64,000 nt of DNA from Clostridiaceae bacterium (GTDB taxonomy: Bacteria; Bacillota; Clostridia; Lachnospirales; Lachnospiraceae), in assembly GCA_910575795.1 (NCBI GenBank), contig CAJTGE010000017.1:54226-118225 (forward strand), written 5' to 3'. Numbering within the stretch: position 1 is the first letter of the stretch; each line of letters starts with the position of its first letter. The notes beneath the pieces are model-generated. The model worked only from the letters and a program-made list of their open reading frames with translations, ran no database searches and had not been told where the DNA came from. A program made the position numbers and the translations under genes. This document shows, piece after piece, positions 52,177 through 60,179 of the stretch.

Positions 52177-53283
52177 ATGAAGAAAAGGATAATAACCGTT
52201 TTTTCAGCGGCAGCTATCGCGCTGCTTAGCGCATGTCCCGCTTTTGCAGGCTACTGGCGTCAGGGAGAAGCGCCGAATGAAAACCGGTGGGTATACGAAA
52301 ACGGAGACGGCTCCCATGCGGCGAATGAATGGAAATGGATTGACGGAAATGCGGACGGCATTGCGGAGTGCTACTGCTTTGACGCCGAGGGCTGGCTCTA
52401 TGTAAATACAGAGACCCCGGATCACTATCAGGTCGATGTAAACGGAGCCTGGATTGTCAACGGCGTTGTGCAGACGCAGGCCGCCGCGCAGTCCCCCTCC
52501 CAGGATCAGAACACAGCGGCCGCCGGCTGGAAGGAGGAGGCAGGAGGATGGAGATACTATAAAGGCGGCCATTATCTGACCTCACAGTGGCGTAAAATCA
52601 GCAATAAGAGGTATTATTTTAACGCAGAAGGATTCATGGTCACCGGTTTTCAGGAGATTGAGGGAAATAAATACTATTTTGACTCCGAGGGCGCTTTAAA
52701 GACTAAGAATTTCACAAAGGATGACGTGCGCTACATCGTGGAAGAGGACGGCGTCATCACGGACGAGCAGGACGGCGGCGACTGGGATACGTTCCAGTCT
52801 GACGACTATAAGGAACGCGCGGATCAGGGGGAAAGCTCATCCGGCAAGGATTCTCCGGGAAAAAACTCATCCGCCGGCGGCGCATCATCCAGCGAGAGCC
52901 AGGATGCGGATGATTACGCCAGAGAGGTCTGGGAGATTGTAAATGAGGAGCGCAGGAAGGCCGGAAGGGGAGAGCTCGACTGGAGCGACACGCTGTCCGA
53001 CGCGGCTTTGAGGCGCGCAGAGGAGCTGACAGAGCTGTTTTCGCACAGCAGGCCGGACGGAAGGGACTGCTTTACCGTTATCTCCGAATACAATATCAGT
53101 TCCATGGCGGCTGGAGAGAACATTGCCATGGGGCAGAGGACTCCCAAAGAGGTCATGAATGCCTGGATGAATTCCAAAGGCCACAGAGAAAATATCCTGA
53201 ATACCTCCTTTGACACGATCGGCGTGGGCTGCTATGAGGAAAACGGGACGTATCACTGGGTTCAGTTGTTTATCGGGAGCTGA
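52177..53283 (+). CDS. secreted CAP-domain protein with cell-wall-binding repeats
   Basis: The protein (368 aa) begins with a signal peptide (MKKRIITVFSAAAIALLSAC...PAFA). Residues about 25-185 contain glucan/choline-binding-type repeats rich in W, Y and G (WRYYKGGHYLTSQWRKIS, RYYFNAEGFMVTGFQEI, KYYFDSEGALKT), which attach to wall polymers. A Ser/Gly/Asp linker follows (205-242). The C-terminal CAP/SCP domain (245-368) has VNEERRKAGRGELDWSDTLS, LFSHSRPDGRD, AGENIAMGQRTP and GHRENILNTSFDTIGVG. CAP domains of bacteria are of unproved function. It is a surface protein. Confidence 0.92.
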   Translation: MKKRIITVFSAAAIALLSACPAFAGYWRQGEAPNENRWVYENGDGSHAANEWKWIDGNADGIAECYCFDAEGWLYVNTETPDHYQVDVNGAWIVNGVVQTQAAAQSPSQDQNTAAAGWKEEAGGWRYYKGGHYLTSQWRKISNKRYYFNAEGFMVTGFQEIEGNKYYFDSEGALKTKNFTKDDVRYIVEEDGVITDEQDGGDWDTFQSDDYKERADQGESSSGKDSPGKNSSAGGASSSESQDADDYAREVWEIVNEERRKAGRGELDWSDTLSDAALRRAEELTELFSHSRPDGRDCFTVISEYNISSMAAGENIAMGQRTPKEVMNAWMNSKGHRENILNTSFDTIGVGCYEENGTYHWVQLFIGS

Positions 53284-53411
53284 CGGACCATATACGGATT
53301 AAGGCGGCGATGAGATGACAGACACAGATACTGCCGCTTCTGAGAGACAGCGGTACAGCACAGAAAACAGGAAATCATATGGCAACAGTTCAGAAAAGAA
53401 GGTTGGAAAAC

Positions 53412-54614
53412 ATGACAAAGATTGACATTATCTCAGGCTTTCTCGGAGCGGGAAAGACGACATTTATCAGGCAGCTTTTAAAAGAAGCGATCGCGGGCGA
53501 GAAAGTCGTCCTGATCGAAAATGAGTTCGGAGAGATCGGAATTGACGGAGGATTTTTAAAGGATGCCGGGATCGAGATCCGCGAGATGAACTCAGGCTGC
53601 ATCTGTTGTTCCCTCGTGGGAGATTTTGGCCGTTCCCTTGAGGAGGTTCTGACAAAATATGAGCCGGATCGCGTGATCATCGAGCCCTCCGGCGTGGGCA
53701 AGCTGTCGGATGTTATGAAGGCCGTAAAGGATGTGGCGTCCGGGATTGAAGTGATGCTAAACAGCGCCGTGACTGTGGTGGATGTGAATAAATGCCGGAT
53801 GTATATGAAGAATTTCGGCGAATTTTTTAATAACCAGATTGAACACGCCGGAACCATCATCCTGAGCCGGACGGACGTTTCAGATCCGAAAAAGGTTCAG
53901 GCAGCGGTCGATATGCTCAGAGAGCGCAATCAGGCGGCGAATATCGTTACAACCCCGTGCAGCCAGCTCACAGGCGCGCAGCTTTTGGAGATCATTGAGA
54001 AGAAAGACGATATGGCAGAAGAGCTGATGCGCGAGGCCAGAGAGCACATGCACGCACACGGCCATCACCATGATGAGGACGAAGAATGCGGCTGCCATGA
54101 TCACGCGCATCATCATCACGACCATGAGGAAGAATGCGGCTGCCACGATCACGCGCATCATCATCACGACCATGAGGAAGAATGCGGCTGCCACGATCAC
54201 GCGCATCATCACGGTCATGATGAGGAGGAATGCGGCTGTCATGCTCACGCGCATCATCACGGCCATGAGGAAGAATGCGGCTGCCACGATCATGATCATC
54301 ATCATGATCACCACGGCCATCATCACGCGGACGACGTCTTTACAAGCTGGGGGCGTGAGAACGTGGGGGCGATTCCGAGAGAGCGTCTGGAAAAGCTCCT
54401 GGACGATCTGGCTTACGGGACGAAATATGGCGAGGTTCTGCGTGCAAAGGGCATGGTTCCGGGAGCAGGAGAAGGCGTATGGCTGCATTTTGACCTGGTT
54501 CCGGAGCAGGCGGAGATCCGCGAGGGCGCGCCGGATTATACAGGAAAAGTATGTGTAATCGGCTCGAACCTGGACGAGGAAGCGCTTAAAGCGGCGTTTG
54601 GGGCTGTTCTCTAA
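53412..54614 (+). CDS. COG0523 G3E GTPase, putative zinc metallochaperone with His/Cys repeat arm
   Basis: The protein (400 aa from ATG 53412; ATG 53379 is an alternative) has the P-loop GFLGAGKTTFIRQL, the metal-binding GCICC motif (62-66), RVIIEPSGVGKLSDV (Walker B) and an SRTD guanine motif, followed by a CobW C-terminal domain with TSWGRENVGAIPRERLEKLL. Between the domains lies an arm (about 217-310) of near-identical 16-residue repeats, each starting EECGCHDHAHHHHDHE. COG0523 proteins of this kind insert or buffer zinc. The ZnuACB importer in the same window fits a zinc role. Confidence 0.92.
   Translation: MTKIDIISGFLGAGKTTFIRQLLKEAIAGEKVVLIENEFGEIGIDGGFLKDAGIEIREMNSGCICCSLVGDFGRSLEEVLTKYEPDRVIIEPSGVGKLSDVMKAVKDVASGIEVMLNSAVTVVDVNKCRMYMKNFGEFFNNQIEHAGTIILSRTDVSDPKKVQAAVDMLRERNQAANIVTTPCSQLTGAQLLEIIEKKDDMAEELMREAREHMHAHGHHHDEDEECGCHDHAHHHHDHEEECGCHDHAHHHHDHEEECGCHDHAHHHGHDEEECGCHAHAHHHGHEEECGCHDHDHHHDHHGHHHADDVFTSWGRENVGAIPRERLEKLLDDLAYGTKYGEVLRAKGMVPGAGEGVWLHFDLVPEQAEIREGAPDYTGKVCVIGSNLDEEALKAAFGAVL
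54081..54341 (+). repeat. 48-bp tandem repeats coding the His/Cys arm
   Basis: Units begin at 54081, 54129, 54177, 54225 and 54270, giving periods of 48, 48, 48 and 45 bp. Each starts GAAGAATGCGGCTGC or a close variant, then runs through CAC/CAT codons. Units 1-3 are nearly identical at the DNA level, which marks recent duplication, while the last degenerates into a plain His run. Confidence 0.92.
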
Positions 54615-54641
54615 ATCAGCCTGAAAGGAGAGACATCATCC

Positions 54642-55577
54642 ATGGATGAAGAAAAGATGCCGTTATTTCTGATCAACGGTTTTTTAGAGGCAGGAAAGAC
54701 GCAGTTCATCAAATTTACGCTGACGCAGGATTATTTCCAGACCGAGGGAAAGACGCTTCTGATCGTCTGTGAGGAAGGGGAAGAGGAATACGGAGACGAT
54801 CTGCTGAAGGAGACAAAGACAGCGGTTGTCTACATTGACGAGCTGTCAAAACTGACGCCGGAGTATCTGGAGGAGCTGGAGCTGTTCTATAATCCGGAGC
54901 GGGTGCTGATGGAGTGGAACGGAATGTGGGATCCGGCTTCCCTCCGTCTCCCAAAAGACTGGGGAATCTACCAGCAGATCACGATCGTGGACGGTTCCAC
55001 ATTTGATCTGTATTTAAACAATATGAAGCCATTGGTGGGAAATATGGTCCGCAGCTCGGAACTGCTGATTATGAACCGCTGTGACGATATCGCGGATCTG
55101 GATACGTACCGCCGCGCACTGAAGGGAATGAACCCGCAGATTCAGCTTATTTTTGAGGATGCGGACGGGGAGATTGATGAGATTTCCGAGGCGGATCTGC
55201 CATATGACGTGAATGCGGACGTGATCGGGATATCAGAGGATGCCTACGGCATATGGTATATCGACGCCCTGGATAAGCCGGAGCGATACAGGGGGAAAAC
55301 TGTGGAATTTACCGGCATGGTGCTGAAAACGCCTGAATTTCCGAAGAATTACTTCGTTCCCGGGCGGATGGCCATGACCTGCTGCGAGGCGGATATGACC
55401 TTCCTGGGTTTTATGTGCAAGGCTAAAAACGCGCGCCTTTTGGAGACAAAAGACTGGGTCAGGGTGCGCGCCCGCGTGGAGTATGAATATAATCCCGAGT
55501 ACGGAGGCGAAGGCCCCATGCTCTATGCCGATTTGGTGGAAAAGGCGGAAGCGATAGAGGGATTTGTCCAGTTCTGA
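54642..55577 (+). CDS. CobW/COG0523-like GTPase fused to a TIGR03943/YcgQ-type OB domain
   Basis: The protein (311 aa) starts with a G3E GTPase half (1-185): P-loop INGFLEAGKTQFIKFTL, YNPERVLMEWNGMWDP in place of the usual IIEPSG, and MNRCDD as guanine motif. The GCxCC metal motif is absent. Residues 195-311 resemble the C-terminal OB-like domain of the TIGR03943/YcgQ (DUF1980) proteins: YRGKTVEFTGMVLKTPEFP, GRMAMTCCEADMTFLGFMCK, DWVRVRARVEYE. In other genomes these two functions are often separate neighbouring genes. It follows the metallochaperone gene by 27 bases and is probably co-transcribed. Confidence 0.82.
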   Translation: MDEEKMPLFLINGFLEAGKTQFIKFTLTQDYFQTEGKTLLIVCEEGEEEYGDDLLKETKTAVVYIDELSKLTPEYLEELELFYNPERVLMEWNGMWDPASLRLPKDWGIYQQITIVDGSTFDLYLNNMKPLVGNMVRSSELLIMNRCDDIADLDTYRRALKGMNPQIQLIFEDADGEIDEISEADLPYDVNADVIGISEDAYGIWYIDALDKPERYRGKTVEFTGMVLKTPEFPKNYFVPGRMAMTCCEADMTFLGFMCKAKNARLLETKDWVRVRARVEYEYNPEYGGEGPMLYADLVEKAEAIEGFVQF

Positions 55578-55581
55578 CAGG

Positions 55582-55646
55582 GAACAGTTCAGCCTTCGAC
55601 TCTGCGAGGTGTTTTTTGTGAGCGAAGGCCGCAGAAAACCCCGGGG
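55582..55646. repeat. GAAGGCCGC-type repeat after the GTPase pair
   Basis: GGAACAGTTCAG is followed by TGCGAGGTGTTTTTTGTGAG, GCGAAGGCCGCAGAAAACCCC. The first block is shared with the interior of the MITE at 9089-9252 (9112-9133), the GAAGGCCGC core with 12355 and 36199. G-U pairing between GGTGTTTT and AAAACCCC would make a hairpin that could end the GTPase transcript. Confidence 0.5.
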
Positions 55647-55674
55647 GGACGGGAAAATATGCCAGTCAAAAGGG

Positions 55675-55703
55675 TTGACTTATAAAGGAAAATATGGTAA
55701 ATT
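55675..55703 (+). promoter_or_regulatory. promoter of the 55-codon ORF
   Basis: TTGACT at 55675-55680 and TAAATT at 55698-55703 have a 17-base spacer. The small ORF starts 47 bases downstream of the -10 box, and a terminator closes the unit at 55925-55966. Confidence 0.7.
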
Positions 55704-55750
55704 TTGCATGTAGTTAAAGAGTTGTTGTAGAATAAGAAGGGCGGGAGCGT

Positions 55751-55918
55751 ATGCCGAGATTTTTCTGTTCTACACAAGAGAAAGAGGTCATTATCAAACA
55801 TACTGCAAGAGTGGACGATTCTGCCGTCCAGGCGGCTCCGAGAGGAGGGGCCTGTTTAAAGAACCGGCTGGGCATCTGTCCGGAATTTGCGAATTGTCCT
55901 CTAAACAGCAAAAGATAA
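55751..55918 (+). CDS. small cysteine-containing protein, 55 aa
   Basis: The ORF from ATG 55751 to TAA 55916-55918 reads MPRFFCSTQEKEVIIKHTAR, then VDDSAVQAAPRGGACLKNRL and GICPEFANCPLNSKR. It has its own promoter, a GGGCGGGAG ribosome site and a terminator, so it is probably a real gene. Four cysteines (6, 35, 43, 49), three of them within the last 21 residues in a C-x7-C-x5-C pattern, could bind a metal. Its location between zinc GTPases and the phosphatase is suggestive only. No family is recognised. Confidence 0.65.
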   Translation: MPRFFCSTQEKEVIIKHTARVDDSAVQAAPRGGACLKNRLGICPEFANCPLNSKR

Positions 55919-55924
55919 CAGGAG

Positions 55925-55966
55925 AAAAGGCTATCTGCGCCTGACTGAGCGGCGGTAGCCTTTTTT
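55925..55966 (+). terminator. intrinsic terminator after the 55-codon gene
   Basis: AAAAGGCTA (55925-55933) pairs with TAGCCTTTT (55956-55964), with an inner GCGCC/GGCGG-type extension, and runs into six T at 55961-55966. The phosphatase gene starts 24 bases later, so some read-through or a separate promoter is needed for it. Confidence 0.8.
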
Positions 55967-55989
55967 GCTTATGAAAAGGAGTGTTCAAT

Positions 55990-56763
55990 ATGGATATATG
56001 TATGGAGCAGGTAATCGATATGGTGCATTCCGTGAAGCCATTTTTCATGGACAATGCGATGTCCCGCGATGTGACAGTCAAGGGACTTGCCGATTTTGTG
56101 ACAAAGGCGGACACATCTGTTCAGTCCCGCCTTTTCAGTGAATTATCAAAGCATTACCCCGGGATCCAGTTCATGGGGGAAGAGGATCATATGCAGGCTG
56201 TCGATTTTTCCAGGCCGATGTGGATTCTGGATCCTATTGACGGGACGACAAATCTGATCTATTCATACTGCCACAGCGCAGTTTCCCTGGGCTATTATGA
56301 AAACAAAGCCATCAGTGCGGCTGTGATCTATAATCCGTTCACAGAGGAGACGTTTTACGCCGTGCGCGGACAGGGGGCGTTTTTAAACGGGCGCCGCATC
56401 CGGGTGACGCAGAAGACAGCCCTGAAAGACAGCCTGATCGCAATTGGCACATCGCCGTATGACAAAGAGATGGCAGAAGACAACTTCCATATCTTTAAAG
56501 AGGTTTTCAAACACTCCCTTGATATACGCCGCAGTGGTTCAGCGGCTCTTGACCTGGCATACGTAGCCAGCGGGCGTGTGGACGGATTTCTGGAGAGAAA
56601 TCTAAAGCCCTGGGATTATTCTGCCGGCGCGCTTTTGGTTGAGGAGGCGGGGGGACAGGTCACCAACTATAGCCTGTCGCCATTGGATTATTCAAAAAAT
56701 CAGGATATACTGGCGAGCAATCGAGAGATACATCGGGAGTTGCAGAAAGTGGTTATGTCTTAG
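55990..56763 (+). CDS. inositol monophosphatase family protein
   Basis: The protein (257 aa) starts at ATG 55990 behind AAAAGGAG. It has the IMPase metal-site motifs: GEEDH (Glu of motif 1), WILDPIDGTTNLIYSY (DPIDGTTN) and the C-terminal WDYSAGALLVEEAGGQVTNY. Such enzymes cleave inositol phosphates, fructose-1,6-bisphosphate or nucleotide 3'-phosphates; substrate is not clear. TKADTSVQSRLFSELSKHYP near the N-terminus is also typical. Confidence 0.94.
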   Translation: MDICMEQVIDMVHSVKPFFMDNAMSRDVTVKGLADFVTKADTSVQSRLFSELSKHYPGIQFMGEEDHMQAVDFSRPMWILDPIDGTTNLIYSYCHSAVSLGYYENKAISAAVIYNPFTEETFYAVRGQGAFLNGRRIRVTQKTALKDSLIAIGTSPYDKEMAEDNFHIFKEVFKHSLDIRRSGSAALDLAYVASGRVDGFLERNLKPWDYSAGALLVEEAGGQVTNYSLSPLDYSKNQDILASNREIHRELQKVVMS

Positions 56764-57141
56764 TTATTTGATTTTTTAGAATGTTTTGTTCAGAATGATG
56801 CAGGTTCAGGGAGAGTTTATTGATTGACATTTATTTCATGATAATTATTGATATTCATTTATTATAATCAAATGACAACTATAAATGATTGATCAATATT
56901 ATATTATAGCTTATTATCTGAGTTATCAAATCTTGCGTTTCATCGCAGGGAGGGCGCCAGCGACGGTTTCTATATCCAACAGAACCCAACTTCCGCTTTT
57001 TTGAATAAAATTAAAATGCGGCAATCAATATTGATTGCCGCACGTTTCGGGGAATAGATCCATCATCGCATCAATCATAATTAAGCGGGGTTCCGTTAGA
57101 TATGAAGCCCGGCCTATTCGCTTCCCCCACGCCAAATGAAA
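56764..57141. other. 378-base gap with decayed repeat and a 26-bp perfect palindrome
   Basis: No gene is seen. The first 180 bases are very AT-rich. From 56953 a left end of the covarying-arm repeat is visible (GCCAGCGACGGTTTCTATAT, CCAACAGAACCC, ACTTCCGC), then a 26-bp perfect palindrome at 57017-57042 (half-site TGCGGCAATCAAT) that could be a terminator stem, and at 57085-57114 a second end in opposite sense (GCGGGGTTCCGTTAGATATG). The two ends no longer pair well, so this copy has been rearranged. Confidence 0.6.
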
Positions 57142-58674
57142 TCACTCGCTCATCTTCGGCACCGGCGTCGGCCGATCCCGGTCAAACACTTCATTCACAT
57201 CAAACAAATCTTTTAAATGCTCATTTCCCGTGCCGCTCTCCGGCAGATCATAATACATACGGTAACCATCGAGATTCCGCCGTCCCTGCCGCATGTGATC
57301 CGCCCCAATCTGCACATAATATTTATTAGAATCCACATTACAGAAGTACCGGAACCCTTTGGAGTGAAGGTACTGGAAGCGCTCGCTGCTCGTGTCATAC
57401 GGATGCCAGTCCCCGATATCGCTCCCAAAGGGGAAGAGGATGATATCGCACGGCCCGGTCAGCGTTTCCACCTGATCCTCCCATTTATCCGTATCAGCAA
57501 TGAAATCCTCCATATCAATGTTCCCCATATTGCGGTGCCCCCAGCTATGGGAAGCCAGCTCATAACCGCTTGCCTTCAGACACTCCGCGACCCGGGCGGC
57601 GTCCTGGCGTTCCTGTTCATAATTAAAATCCGGCCGCTCGGCCAGGAAATCCTCATATTTCTTATTCGTATTCGCGTGCGCCTCGTCATACAGCTCCTTG
57701 CTGCTGTACGAGGGAGCGGTGCGGTAGCCGAGGATCCCGTTATAGCCTGTAAACGCAATGACAGCCCGCGCCCCCTTATAGGAGAAGTCCGGGTGCTCGT
57801 CAATGAAATCGTCCAGGAGCGGGATAAGGTCATAAGAGCCGACCGAGATGCTTCCATCATCCATCTTCATCTCGCAGGTGGGACGTCCGTCCTCGCCGAC
57901 AATGACGCGCTTGGCAAAACCGTCCCCGTCCATGTACTCATAGTAACAGACATCATCCTGGGACATGACAAACGGCTGCTTTCCGGGGGGCAGCATGATA
58001 TCCCCCTCCCTGAAGCCCACGCTTCCGTCGTCCAGCGTCGTCTCATATGCGATATCATGCAGGCGTACAAGCACAAACCCCCTGTCGTACATGGACTGCA
58101 GGATTTTCAGAAATTCCGACTTTGTGGTCATAACCTGATTATAGCCCTTCTGCCTGTCGTCCCCGTCAAATGCCTTGGAGTTGTCCATGATCAGGGTGTG
58201 GAAGAATACATGCGTAATCTCCCGGGGATTGGCGCGGACAAGCGTGGATTTAACGGCGTTATATTCCTCCACAGCAGCCAGGGCCTCCTGAGAATCCGCG
58301 TATGGGGAAGCAGTGAGAAGCTCAATCGCTGCGTCATAGTCGTAGCCGGCGGCCAGACGCCCTGCGCGGGCGAGGTAACCTTCGAGGCTGTTGTCCTCTG
58401 CCGCTCCTTCCGTCTCCTGCGCGCCGTCGGTTTCCGGACTCTCCGTATCAGCGCCGCCCGTCCCGTCCCCTTCTCCCGGCGGCGTTCCGTCGGATTCCAC
58501 ATCCGGGGAGGAGGCGTCCTTTGTATCCCCCGTGCCTTTGTGCAGATACAGCCATCCTGCGATAACGAGCAGGGTGGCCAAAATGCTTCCCAAAATGATA
58601 TAGGAAAGCACTGAGCCTGTTTGCCTTCGCCGCCGGGAATAGCCGCGGCGGTCTGAGTAATGACGATTTTCCAT
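57142..58674 (-). CDS. membrane-anchored polysaccharide deacetylase family protein
   Basis: The protein (510 aa from ATG 58674, AAGGTGA upstream; a GTG at 58686 is possible) has a basic cytosolic N-terminus, one transmembrane helix (VLSYIILGSILATLLVIAGW), an acidic Thr/Asp/Gly linker (55-105) and a NodB-like domain. Motif 2 is ELASHSWGHRNMG (HxxxH). Motif 1, usually TFDDG, appears as VMSQDDVCYY, so the two aspartates are kept. It should act on a wall or capsule polymer outside the membrane. It is divergent from the D,D-carboxypeptidase gene. Confidence 0.87.
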   Translation of the reverse strand: MENRHYSDRRGYSRRRRQTGSVLSYIILGSILATLLVIAGWLYLHKGTGDTKDASSPDVESDGTPPGEGDGTGGADTESPETDGAQETEGAAEDNSLEGYLARAGRLAAGYDYDAAIELLTASPYADSQEALAAVEEYNAVKSTLVRANPREITHVFFHTLIMDNSKAFDGDDRQKGYNQVMTTKSEFLKILQSMYDRGFVLVRLHDIAYETTLDDGSVGFREGDIMLPPGKQPFVMSQDDVCYYEYMDGDGFAKRVIVGEDGRPTCEMKMDDGSISVGSYDLIPLLDDFIDEHPDFSYKGARAVIAFTGYNGILGYRTAPSYSSKELYDEAHANTNKKYEDFLAERPDFNYEQERQDAARVAECLKASGYELASHSWGHRNMGNIDMEDFIADTDKWEDQVETLTGPCDIILFPFGSDIGDWHPYDTSSERFQYLHSKGFRYFCNVDSNKYYVQIGADHMRQGRRNLDGYRMYYDLPESGTGNEHLKDLFDVNEVFDRDRPTPVPKMSE

Positions 58675-58945
58675 AGCGTAATTCACCTTTGCTTACAATA
58701 ATATTAAAAAAACGGCTGTTATCGAAAACGGCAAAACACAGAGATTTTTGCCGCGGCCTGTGCGAATAGCCATAATATGTACGCTTATGACATCAAAGCA
58801 ATAACAACCGAAGCCGTTTCCGCCGCTATTATAGCATAGAATAGGGCGAATAAATATTACAGAATGCTTAAGTTTTGTTCCTGTCATAAAGACATGCCGT
58901 TTGTCCATATGCTAATGACAGATGGAATGCATATGGAGAGTGGAA

Positions 58946-60160
58946 ATGAAACAAATCATGTCATTATTTCTGTCGCTGCTTTTGTTTGTGACAACAGCGA
59001 CGAACCGCGCCGCAGCCTCCATGCCCGAGATTCCGGCCGAAGCGGCGGCTGCGGTGGCGGAAGCGGCAGGAGGGCCGCAGGTCCAGGCGCAGGCGGCGAT
59101 TCTGATGGAGGCGTCCACCGGAACGGTTATTTTTGAAAAAAATGCGGATGAGGCGAGAAATCCGGCCAGCGTCACCAAAATCATGACCCTGATCCTGATT
59201 TTCGACGCCTTAAAGGCAGGAAAAATCCATCTGGACGACGAGGTCGTGACGAGCGCGCACGCAAAGTCCATGGGGGGCTCTCAGGTCTTTCTGGAAGAAG
59301 GGGAGATCCAGACCGTGGAAACTCTGATCAAATGCATTGTCATTGCATCCGGAAACGACGCCAGCGTGGCTATGGCGGAGTACATAGGCGGGGACGAGGC
59401 AACTTTTGTGCAGATGATGAATGAGCGGGCCAGGGGACTGGGGATGGAGCACGCGAATTTTGAGGATTGCTGCGGCCTGACCGATTCCACGACCCACGCC
59501 ATGTCTGCGCGGGACATTGCGCTGATGTCACGCGAGCTGATCACAAAGTACCCGGAGATTTTCAACTATTCGACCATATGGATGGAAAATATTACACATG
59601 TGACGAAGCAGGGGACAAAAGAATTCGGGCTTTCCAATACGAATAAACTTCTGAAAATGGCGACGAATTTTGAAGTGACAGGATTAAAGACCGGATCCAC
59701 CTCGCTGGCCAAATACTGTCTGTCCGCCACGGCGAGAAAGGATGGGATCGAGTTGATCGCCGTCATCCTGGCCGCGCCGGATTATAAGGCGCGGTTCGGG
59801 GATGCGGTGACGCTGCTGAATTATGGCTATGCCAACTGCCGGATGTACCGTGATGAGGATCCCGGAACCGTCCCCGAGGCGCCGATCCAGAACGGCGTCA
59901 AAGACACGGTGCCAGGCCGCCTGGAGGGGACATTTTCCTACTTGTCCATGCAGGGAGAGGACTTTGGAGGGATTGAGAAAGAGTGGGTATTTGAAGAGAC
60001 GCTGAAAGCCCCAATCAACGAGGGCGATATCATAGGCAGTCTGGTATACCGCTTAAACGGGACGGAATTAGGCAGGGTCAGGATTCTGGCGGCGGAATAC
60101 GCAAAACAGGCCACCTTTTTCGACGCGTTAAGGCAGGCTGCGGGGGCGCTCGGCGTATAA
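58946..60160 (+). CDS. D-alanyl-D-alanine carboxypeptidase (DacF/PBP5-like)
   Basis: The protein (404 aa from ATG 58946, GGAGAG upstream) has a signal peptide (MKQIMSLFLSLLLFVTTATN...AAAS) and an S11 peptidase domain with Ser75-x-x-Lys78 (ASVTK), Ser135-Gly-Asn137 (ASGND) and Lys248-Thr-Gly (LKTGS). The C-terminal beta-domain (about 300-390) is typical of PBP5-like enzymes, with a hydrophobic/amphipathic tail. It trims the terminal D-Ala from wall pentapeptides. The family includes sporulation-type DacF and vegetative DacA. Confidence 0.94.
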   Translation: MKQIMSLFLSLLLFVTTATNRAAASMPEIPAEAAAAVAEAAGGPQVQAQAAILMEASTGTVIFEKNADEARNPASVTKIMTLILIFDALKAGKIHLDDEVVTSAHAKSMGGSQVFLEEGEIQTVETLIKCIVIASGNDASVAMAEYIGGDEATFVQMMNERARGLGMEHANFEDCCGLTDSTTHAMSARDIALMSRELITKYPEIFNYSTIWMENITHVTKQGTKEFGLSNTNKLLKMATNFEVTGLKTGSTSLAKYCLSATARKDGIELIAVILAAPDYKARFGDAVTLLNYGYANCRMYRDEDPGTVPEAPIQNGVKDTVPGRLEGTFSYLSMQGEDFGGIEKEWVFEETLKAPINEGDIIGSLVYRLNGTELGRVRILAAEYAKQATFFDALRQAAGALGV

Positions 60161-60179
60161 CCCGCAGGGCCCGGAGGAA

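Noticed and set aside
57217..58614. A 465-codon open frame on the + strand opposite the deacetylase gene
   Set aside because: It is fully antisense to a gene with transmembrane helix and NodB motifs; the product has shadow-type composition and no ribosome site.
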